A stretch of DNA of 29,210 bases from NCBI GenBank assembly GCA_039033855.1, contig JBCCBV010000029.1:1-29210 (forward strand), written 5' to 3'. Below the pieces are notes generated by a model, which saw only the letters and a program-made list of their open reading frames with translations, made no database searches and was not told the origin of the DNA. Shown here in pieces: positions 23,053-29,210 of the stretch. Position 1 is the first letter of the stretch; every line of letters starts with the position of its first letter. Source of the DNA: JBCCBV01 sp039033855 (lineage in GTDB: Bacteria; Planctomycetota; Phycisphaerae; Phycisphaerales; Phycisphaeraceae). The translations under genes and the position numbers were made by a program.

Positions 23053-24309
23053 TCACCGCCCCGTACAGCCCTTGCCGGAGCGTTTGGCGGTGTAGAGGCG
23101 TTGGTCGGCCTTATCGAGCAGTTCGGTGTGCGACTCGGGCCGGTCGCGTTTGAGGCTGGCGACGCCGGCGGACACGCCGGCGTGGGGGCCGTCGGGGTTC
23201 ATGAGTTTGGCCTGCTGGTCGAACAATTGGCGGAGGCGGTCGGCGAGGTTGGCGGCGCGTTCGGCGTCGGCGCCGGGCATGATCAGGCACATTTCGTCGC
23301 CGCCGAGCCGTGCGGCCAGGTCGTCGGTGCGGACGTGGGCGGAGATCAGGCCGGCGAGCAGGACCAGCATCTCGTCTCCGGCGTGGTGGCCCAATTGGTC
23401 GTTGACGGCCTTGAAGTTGTCCAGGTCGAACATCAGGCAGGTCAGGTCCTGATCGGACTGCTGGGCCATGGCGAACAGGTCGGGGAAGCGGGCGTCGAGG
23501 GCCCGGCGGTTGCCGAGTTCGGTCAGCGGGTCGCGCATGGCCATGCGTTCGAGCATCGCCACGGCCTTGCGGGTGCGGGTTTCGACGCGCTGGTCGAGGG
23601 TTCGGCGGAGCTGGCGCGAGTCGTAATCGCAGCGGATCGCGGCGAGGCAGATCTTGTGCATGGCCGAGGCGATGCGGCCGACTTCGTCGCGGCGGTCCAG
23701 GGGCAGGTCGCGCAGGGCCACGGCTCGGCGCGAGCGTGCCAGCGATTCCAGGCGCCCGGCCAATCGGTCGATGGGTCCGGCGATCCACCACTGGCCCAGG
23801 CCGATGAGCGCCGCGGCCACCCCCATCAGCAGCAGCACGCCCGGCAACACGTCGAGTTGCAGCCGTGATTGAGCCACGGCCACGGCGGCGCCGCAGACCA
23901 CCGCGCCCAGGGCCACCAGCGTCACCTTGGTGCGCAGGGGCGCGTTGTCGACCGCGCGGGCGAGGCTGGTGCGGGCCTTGTCCTGCGCTTCGGCCAGCGC
24001 GCGGGCGGCGGCGGTGCGCTCGCTCGAGCCCAGGGCCTCGGCGGCCAGGACGTCGGTGCGGTCGAGCGCGAAGCGGGCCTGGCTGTGCTCGGCCGAGTCG
24101 GCGGCGGGCAGGGTCCGGCCGTCGGGGCCGGCGTTGCGGGGGGAGTGTCGGGCCATGTCGTCGGAGATCGACGAACCGACGGTCTGGCTGAGGCCCGGGT
24201 CTGCGAGTGGCGCGGATTCGGCGAAGCCTTCGACGTGCTGTCCGGCCGACGGGCTCGGGGCGGACCCGGGCGGCTGTAACGGCTGGGCGCTTGCGGCGGA
24301 GTCGTTCAT
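23053..24309 (-). CDS. Membrane diguanylate cyclase with HAMP and GGDEM active site
   Basis: A protein of 418 residues. A disordered N-terminal region of about 120 residues is followed by two hydrophobic segments (about 130-145 and 155-177), then a HAMP-like linker to about 225. A short coiled coil leads into a GGDEF domain (about 255-418). The domain carries DPLTELGNRR (260-269), FDLDNFKAVND, the RxxD inhibitory site (RTDD, 327-330) and the active-site motif as GGDEM (336-340), where Met replaces the usual Phe. The catalytic acids are kept, so c-di-GMP synthesis with product inhibition is likely. The start ATG overlaps the Maf stop as ATGA; AAGGAG is also present upstream. The signal sensed is unknown. 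Confidence 0.93.
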   Translation of the reverse strand: MNDSAASAQPLQPPGSAPSPSAGQHVEGFAESAPLADPGLSQTVGSSISDDMARHSPRNAGPDGRTLPAADSAEHSQARFALDRTDVLAAEALGSSERTAAARALAEAQDKARTSLARAVDNAPLRTKVTLVALGAVVCGAAVAVAQSRLQLDVLPGVLLLMGVAAALIGLGQWWIAGPIDRLAGRLESLARSRRAVALRDLPLDRRDEVGRIASAMHKICLAAIRCDYDSRQLRRTLDQRVETRTRKAVAMLERMAMRDPLTELGNRRALDARFPDLFAMAQQSDQDLTCLMFDLDNFKAVNDQLGHHAGDEMLVLLAGLISAHVRTDDLAARLGGDEMCLIMPGADAERAANLADRLRQLFDQQAKLMNPDGPHAGVSAGVASLKRDRPESHTELLDKADQRLYTAKRSGKGCTGR

Positions 24310-25082
24310 GCGGGGCTCCTTCCGACGGCCTGGGCGCGGGGCGCGCCCGAGTGAGATCGTGCCGGATTGCTGGGCGTTGCGTCATGGTTCGCCGCCGGGT
24401 GGAAGCCCAGTCGGACCAGGTGCGGCGCCAGCTTCCGCCAGGGCAGCCCGGTGACGGCCGCGGGGTCGCCGGCGACGTCGATCTGCCAACCGGCGTCGAG
24501 GCGGTCTTGCAGGTCGTACCCGCCGGCCCGGCCGCGCCAGGCTTGGGAGTCGAGATAGGCGTCGAGATCGCCCGGGTCGATGGGCCCCAGCCGTACCTCG
24601 GCGGCGTCCCAGACCGGGGCGTCGACCTCGGGAGTCCAGCCCCAACCCCAATCCGAGCCCGTGTCGATTCCGGGCAGGCCGTTCGACACCAGCCAGGCCG
24701 CGCTGACCACGTGGTGGGTCTGGCCGGACAGGTTGGCGAGCATGTTTCGCGCCTGATGAGGGGTTTCGGGGGTTCCGATGAGTCTTCCCCGGTGGTCCAC
24801 GCAGACGGTGTCGGCCGAGAGCGCGACGCTCGGGGCGCTGGGCGGGGCGTCGGCGGCGTCGATCCAGGCCCGGGCTTTGTTGCGGGCCAGGGCCCCGGCC
24901 AGGTCGGCGGCGCGGGCCAGGGAGTTGGCGATTTCGCCTTGATTTTGCAGGTGTTCGGCCGGGTCGGCGGGGTCTTGATAGGGCGACGGCTCGGCCCGGT
25001 GGGCCAGCCCGTGGGCGTGGAGCAGAGCCCGGCGTCCGGGGGATCGGCTGACCAGGATCAGGTGAGGCAAAGACGGGGTCAC
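24306..25082 (-). CDS. maf: Maf-family nucleoside triphosphate pyrophosphatase
   Basis: A protein of 258 residues with the Maf/ham1-like motifs SRSPGRR (12-18), SADT (89-92, catalytic Asp), AGGYDLQ and GDPAAVTGLPW. Family members hydrolyse dTTP/UTP or modified nucleotides and have been linked to division arrest. A C-terminal tail of about 30 residues is extra relative to the typical 190-200. The GTG at 25082 has no clear Shine-Dalgarno site, and a start a few codons later is possible. Its stop overlaps the diguanylate cyclase start (ATGA). This coupling joins a nucleotide-pool enzyme to a c-di-GMP enzyme; a functional link is unproven. Confidence 0.9.
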   Translation of the reverse strand: MTPSLPHLILVSRSPGRRALLHAHGLAHRAEPSPYQDPADPAEHLQNQGEIANSLARAADLAGALARNKARAWIDAADAPPSAPSVALSADTVCVDHRGRLIGTPETPHQARNMLANLSGQTHHVVSAAWLVSNGLPGIDTGSDWGWGWTPEVDAPVWDAAEVRLGPIDPGDLDAYLDSQAWRGRAGGYDLQDRLDAGWQIDVAGDPAAVTGLPWRKLAPHLVRLGFHPAANHDATPSNPARSHSGAPRAQAVGRSPA

Positions 25083-25281
25083 GGCCCAGTGATCGTAACC
25101 CCGGGCGGGGTTTGGGCGCAGCGACTTTCAAGCCCTGCCCGGGGGTGTCCCGATAAGCGCGACCGGAGGCGGTGTCTCGGCGGTGTACGTCGGGCGCCGC
25201 CAACACAGCGCAGCGGCGACGCCCCAGAGCCAAGCGGCGGGGGTCGACAGGCTGCCCAGGTGTGCCCAAGGAAGGGCCGTC
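25083..25281. other. Divergent intergenic region between maf and the ParA fusion
   Basis: About 200 bp with no gene. It should hold the promoters of both divergent units. I see no clear -35/-10 pair, no parS-like palindrome (TGTTTCACGTGAAACA type) and no other strong site. AAGGAAGG just before 25282 is the ribosome-binding site of the ParA fusion gene. Confidence 0.4.
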
Positions 25282-26946
25282 GTGCGGACCATCGCGATCA
25301 TCAATCAGAAGGGCGGATGCGGGAAGACCACCGTGTCGATCAACCTCGCGGCCGTCTTGGCCGGGCAGGGACGTCGGACGCTCTTGGTCGACATGGACCC
25401 GCAAGGTCACTGCGCCCTGGGCCTGGCGGTGCCGACCGACCGCATCGAACGCTCGATGGCCGACCTGTTGGCCGGCGGGCTCGACGGCCGGCTCGGCCTG
25501 CCCGAGATCACCTGGCAGATCACCCGCAAGCTCGACCTGGCCCCGGCCACGGTGGACCTGGCCGCCATCGAACAGCGGCTGTCCACGGCGCCGGACCGCG
25601 ACCGCCGGCTGGCCCACGTGCTTTCGACCGCCAAGGGCCGTTACGACTTCTGCATCATCGACTGCCCGCCGGCCATCGGGCTGCTGACCTTCAACGCACT
25701 GCGGGCATGCGACGAGGTCATCATTCCGGTCGAGACCGGCTACTTCGCCCTTCAAGGCAGCGTCCGGCAGGCGCGGACCATTGAGGCGGTCATCCACCGG
25801 GTGGGCCACCGGGTGCGTTACCGCGTGCTGCCGACGCTATACGACGTGCGCACCAAGCTGGCCCGCGAGATTCTGGGCGAGCTCCGCCGACACTTCGGCG
25901 ATGCGCTGCTGCCGTCGGTCATCAACTTCAACAGCAAGCTGAAAGAGGCGGCCAGCGTCGGCCAGCCGATTACCGAGTACGACGCCGCCAGCCGGGGCAT
26001 GCAGGATTTTGAGCAGCTGGTGACGTGGCTGATCGAGCACCCGCCGACGCGTTCGATGCTGCCCACGCCCGACGAGGTGGTGCAGGTGGCGTCGTCCGAG
26101 GGCGAGGCCCCGCCGGTGCAGGCCGGTCTGTCTCGGGCCGCCGAGCTGGTGGAACGGGCCCGTGCGTTGTCGGCCCGATCGACCCAGATCGCCCAGCGGA
26201 TTCAGGGCGACCCCGAGTTCCGTCGGCAGCAACTGGACCCGTCCCCCGCGGCGCCGGCCGGCCCGCTGGATGCGGCGCTCGCAGATGGCCCGATCGCCCC
26301 GCCTTCCGCGGCGGAATCCAAGGCCACCGCGCCGCCCCCGCTCGATCCGATGACCGAAGCGGCGACCGCCCGCGCCACGCCCCCGTTGCGGATCGAACCC
26401 GACGAAGACGGGGCCGGCGAAGACGCCGCCCCGCGCTTCGCAAGGCTGTTTGGCGCCCGTGTCACCAGCCGGGGCGTGCTGTTTGTGCAGCCCGAGCCCG
26501 GGCAGCCGGCCACGACGATCGGCATCGCCGGCGACTTCAACGGCTGGGACCCGGCCCAGACCCCGTTGCAGCGCGACCCGTCGCTCGGCGTCTGGCAGGC
26601 CTGCCTGACGCTGCCCGCCGGCCGGCACCACTACCGGCTGGTCGTCGACGGCCAGTGGGTGCAAGACCCGTACAACCAGCAGGTCGAAGCCAACCCGTTT
26701 GGCGAGCCCAACAACGTGGTCGAAGTAACCGCCGAGCAGGCCGCGCCCTGGGCCGCCCCGGCCGCAACGCCGACACCCCCGGGCCAACGCGCCAGCGAAG
26801 CGCGGCGCGACGCGGCGTTCTTCGGCATGCTCCAAACGCCGGACGCCGAAGCGTCTGGTCCTTCGACTCCCGCACCGGCCGGCGCCCCCGAGCGTGCTCC
26901 GGCGCGGGCCGATTCCACGCCTTCGCCACGGAAGGCGGTGGGCTAA
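25282..26946 (+). CDS. ParA-type ATPase fused to a glycogen-binding (AMPK/CBM48-like) domain
   Basis: A protein of 554 residues. The N-terminal 250 or so are a complete ParA/Soj ATPase: deviant Walker A KGGCGKTT (10-17), LLVDMDPQG (34-42) and DCPP (127-130). ParA proteins form ATP-dependent gradients on DNA to position cargo. After a linker rich in Pro, Ala and Asp (about 260-390) comes an E-set domain of the AMPK-beta/isoamylase-N type (about 395-485): GIAGDFNGWDP, GVWQACL, PAGRHHYRLVVDGQWVQDP and NNVVEV. These domains bind glycogen or starch-like glucans. A disordered tail follows. GTG at 25282 has AAGGAAGG upstream and gives the usual ParA N-terminus. No ParB or parS is seen. It is followed 57 bp later by a large partner gene on the same strand. 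Confidence 0.92.
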   Translation: MRTIAIINQKGGCGKTTVSINLAAVLAGQGRRTLLVDMDPQGHCALGLAVPTDRIERSMADLLAGGLDGRLGLPEITWQITRKLDLAPATVDLAAIEQRLSTAPDRDRRLAHVLSTAKGRYDFCIIDCPPAIGLLTFNALRACDEVIIPVETGYFALQGSVRQARTIEAVIHRVGHRVRYRVLPTLYDVRTKLAREILGELRRHFGDALLPSVINFNSKLKEAASVGQPITEYDAASRGMQDFEQLVTWLIEHPPTRSMLPTPDEVVQVASSEGEAPPVQAGLSRAAELVERARALSARSTQIAQRIQGDPEFRRQQLDPSPAAPAGPLDAALADGPIAPPSAAESKATAPPPLDPMTEAATARATPPLRIEPDEDGAGEDAAPRFARLFGARVTSRGVLFVQPEPGQPATTIGIAGDFNGWDPAQTPLQRDPSLGVWQACLTLPAGRHHYRLVVDGQWVQDPYNQQVEANPFGEPNNVVEVTAEQAAPWAAPAATPTPPGQRASEARRDAAFFGMLQTPDAEASGPSTPAPAGAPERAPARADSTPSPRKAVG

Positions 26947-27003
26947 GCAGGGTCAATCGGGCGTTCGGCCGACACCGATCGCTCGCCTCCCCGGGCTCGC
27001 GTC

Positions 27004-29007
27004 ATGGACGACGAACGCACCCGGCAATCGTTGGTTGAGCTGGCCGAGCTGTTTCTCACGCAGGTCGACGCCGAGGTGCCGCGCGCCGCCGCCGGCGGCC
27101 CCGAACCGGCCCGCGGCCACCCCAGTGTCCGTCACAACCCCGCCGCAGGCCCGGCGCCGTTGCGCTTTGACCCCGCTGGCCCCGGCCCGGTGTTCGAGCC
27201 TTACCCCGACGACTCGGCCGTGCAGGGCATCGGTTTCGGTCCCGGAGCCGGCCCCGCTTCGGCTCCCGGGGCGCCGCCTGGCTGGACCTATCACGACCCC
27301 TCGGACGCGGCGCAGGGCGACGACCCCACCCACGCGCCCGCGCCGATTGCCGCGCACGTCCACGCGGTCATGCTCGGCAACCTGCCCGGCGTGTCCGGCC
27401 CGTGGTTGACCCAGTTCGCTCAGGCGATGGCCGAGCAACTCGGCCCGGTGGCCGTGATCTACGCCGACCGCGCCTCGGCCGAGATCGAAGTGATTGAACC
27501 CATGCGTCGCGGCGGTCCGGCGCACCCCGCGGTTCGGCTGCCGCCCACGTCGCCGCACGCGTTCGAGGCGCTGGGCGCGCTGCTGACCCCCGGGCCTTCG
27601 GCCGTGTCCGCGGTGGTGCTCAGCGTCGGCAGCGAACTCGACGACGACGAATGCGAGCTGCTCGCCACGGCCCACCGGTGCACGCTGCTGACCGGCGCCG
27701 ACGACGCCGCGATTGTCGCCGGATACGCCCGACTCAAACGGTTGACCGAAGGACAGGCCAAGCAGGCGCTCGGCGACACGCCGTTGGGCGTTGCGATCAT
27801 GGGCTCGGCTGGCGACAGCGCCCAGGCCGCCGCCGACAAACTGGCCGCGACCTCCGCCAGCTTCCTCGAAACCCCGCTGGACCCCTTGGGGTGCCTGCCC
27901 CGGCTCGAGCCGGCCCGGGCCCGCAGGGTGGGTTCGTATGCGCTGATCGATCACGGCTGGGATCGCCTGATCCAGTGCCTGGCCGACCTTCCGCGGCGGG
28001 CCGTGCGGTTGCGGCTGAACGGGCCGGAAGACGCGGTCACCACCGGGCTTCCCGCCGTGCCGCCCGATCGAGAAGACGAAACAACCGGTGGCCCGGCGAC
28101 AGACGCCGTGGCAGAGGCGTTCCCCCCGCCCGTCGAGCCGCCTGTTGAGCCGGCTCCCGCCCAAACGTCGCCGATCGAATCCCCCGTCGAACCCGCGCAC
28201 GATCACCCGGCATTCCGCGACGCGCCCGAGGCGTTTGAGGAAGCGCCCCCCGCGGTCGAGCCGGCCCCCCCGGTCTACAGCGCGGCCATGGCCCGCTGGC
28301 GCGAGCGTCCGGCCGAGCCCGCATCGCCCGACCCCATCGCTCCCCAGCCCGCCACGGCGAACGGCCCGGTGCTGCGTCGCGCTGCGCCCGCGACGCCTGA
28401 GCCGGCCGTGGTCGCCAAGGCCCCGCCATCTGCATCGCCCCCGCCGCGCGTTGTTCAAACGACGACGCCATCGGCTGGTCAACCCGAGAAGATCGAGCGG
28501 CTCCAGGCCGTCGCCCCGCCCCCGGCGCCGACGCCCCCCCCGGGCCCGCCTCCAGCAGCGCGTTGCGCGTTGTCGCAGGCGCTCGGGCAGGCGTGGAGCC
28601 GTCGGAGGGGCAAGGCCGTGCGGTTGCACGCGATCGCGGCCCGCAAGCCCGATGCGCTCGACATCGAACTGGCGGTAGACGACGCCGGGCGGCTGCACCT
28701 GTTGATGCAGGCCGATCCGCCGTCGGCGATCCGTCGCGATCGCAGCCCGCTGCACCGCGGGCGCAAGGCGGCGCTGGCCCTGCTCGAGGCCCGCCGATGG
28801 GCCGCTCAGCACCGCGAACTGCTCGCGTCGACCTGCCCCGAGCTCGGGCTCGAGCCCACGGCCAAGCCGGCGTGCCACCTGTTCGTCCACCGGGGCGACG
28901 TGGCCCGCAAGATGCTCGACCGCGTCGGCGCCGACCTGTCGGTCCACGTGCTCGAACCCGTGGCGTTCGACGACGGCGTCCGCTGGGTCTGCGTCGCCTT
29001 GTCCTGA
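27004..29007 (+). CDS. Large protein with a degenerate MinD/FlhG-like domain and unknown C-terminal domain
   Basis: A protein of 667 residues. After a disordered N-terminus, residues about 117-310 follow the MinD/FlhG layout. A first strand and loop at VMLGNLPGVSGPW (122-134) stands where Walker A should be, but no GK[ST] is present. A second strand, VIYAD (151-155), comes next. LTGADDAAIVAGYARLKRL (229-247) fits MinD-type switch and helix patterns, and LGVAIMGSAGD, then FLETPLDPLGCLPR, resemble the last strands. Residues about 340-535 are a Pro-rich linker. A conserved-looking domain of about 130 residues (535-667, RKPDALDIELAVDDAGRLHL) ends the protein; I cannot name it. The position right after the ParA-glucan-binding fusion suggests a partner. 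The fold call is my own comparison and is not certain. Confidence 0.7.
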   Translation: MDDERTRQSLVELAELFLTQVDAEVPRAAAGGPEPARGHPSVRHNPAAGPAPLRFDPAGPGPVFEPYPDDSAVQGIGFGPGAGPASAPGAPPGWTYHDPSDAAQGDDPTHAPAPIAAHVHAVMLGNLPGVSGPWLTQFAQAMAEQLGPVAVIYADRASAEIEVIEPMRRGGPAHPAVRLPPTSPHAFEALGALLTPGPSAVSAVVLSVGSELDDDECELLATAHRCTLLTGADDAAIVAGYARLKRLTEGQAKQALGDTPLGVAIMGSAGDSAQAAADKLAATSASFLETPLDPLGCLPRLEPARARRVGSYALIDHGWDRLIQCLADLPRRAVRLRLNGPEDAVTTGLPAVPPDREDETTGGPATDAVAEAFPPPVEPPVEPAPAQTSPIESPVEPAHDHPAFRDAPEAFEEAPPAVEPAPPVYSAAMARWRERPAEPASPDPIAPQPATANGPVLRRAAPATPEPAVVAKAPPSASPPPRVVQTTTPSAGQPEKIERLQAVAPPPAPTPPPGPPPAARCALSQALGQAWSRRRGKAVRLHAIAARKPDALDIELAVDDAGRLHLLMQADPPSAIRRDRSPLHRGRKAALALLEARRWAAQHRELLASTCPELGLEPTAKPACHLFVHRGDVARKMLDRVGADLSVHVLEPVAFDDGVRWVCVALS

Positions 29008-29103
29008 CGCGCGACGGCTCCGGCCCGAATCGGCCCCACGCCAGAGCCCGGGTTGAGCGGCGCCCGCGTGGCTGTCAGACTGCCCGGTTCGCCCTCAACC
29101 GAA

Positions 29104-29210
29104 CTCCGGACTCCCCCGGACTCCCCCGGACTCCCCCGGACTCCCCCGGACTCCCCCGGACTCCCCCGGACTCCCCCGGACTCCCCCGGACTCCCCCGGA
29201 CTCCCCCGGA
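29104..29210. repeat. 10-bp perfect tandem array (at least ten copies), cut by the window end
   Basis: A partial unit (ctccgga, 29104-29110) is followed by ten identical copies of ctcccccgga, up to the last base. The array begins about 96 bp after the stop of the MinD-like partner gene. Its full length is unknown because the window stops inside it. The spacer 29008-29103 holds no recognisable gene. Confidence 0.95.

Noticed and set aside
29104..29210. CRISPR array at the window end
   Set aside because: The units are 10 bp and contiguous, with no spacers between them. It is a simple tandem repeat.

Overview
This is a high-GC bacterial chromosomal window of housekeeping and lineage-specific genes on both strands. 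No rRNA, tRNA, CRISPR array, insertion sequence or phage module is visible. Several traits point to Planctomycetota, probably Phycisphaerae: a PEP-CTERM secreted protein with a lamin-tail domain, an MJ0042-like zinc-ribbon membrane protein, a DUF4914 protein, long low-complexity Pro/Ala/acidic tails on conserved proteins (ScpA, L35, L20), an orphan iscX beside dnaN, and frequent weak Shine-Dalgarno sites. The taxonomy is inferred from gene content only.

Layout. 1-2040 (+): the 3' end of an unknown gene, then a long NfeD-type membrane serine protease coupled to it by an ATGA overlap. 2064-8043 (-): a coiled-coil membrane protein, a secreted glucoamylase-like (PF10091/GH144) enzyme, an 11-residue-repeat lipoprotein with a clear terminator, an MscS channel, agmatine deiminase, and a small membrane protein coupled to the deiminase. 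8125-9171 (-) is arabinose-5-phosphate isomerase, divergent from scpA (9266-10492, +). 10482-12825 (-): a hot-dog thioesterase-like protein, iscX and dnaN. 13055-16651 (+): a secreted beta-propeller protein, rpmI, rplT and a LOG-family enzyme.

16685-18111 is a small rearranged patch. A DUF559 endonuclease-like gene lies tightly between two copies of a three-hairpin palindromic repeat. Beside it is a remnant of the 3' end of rarD, whose upstream part has been replaced by a PEP-CTERM gene. 18421-20325 (-) encodes a DUF4914 protein with an HprK/PEPCK-like P-loop. 20555-22389 (+): a PhzF-family protein and the zinc-ribbon membrane protein. 22496-25082 (-): a P-loop kinase, a diguanylate cyclase, and a Maf pyrophosphatase coupled to the cyclase by an ATGA overlap.

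25282-29007 (+) is the most novel-looking unit. It encodes a ParA-type ATPase fused to a glycogen-binding (AMPK/CBM48-like) domain, followed by a large protein whose central domain resembles a MinD/FlhG ATPase that has lost its Walker A lysine. A granule- or polysaccharide-positioning system is a reasonable hypothesis. The window ends inside a perfect 10-bp tandem array.
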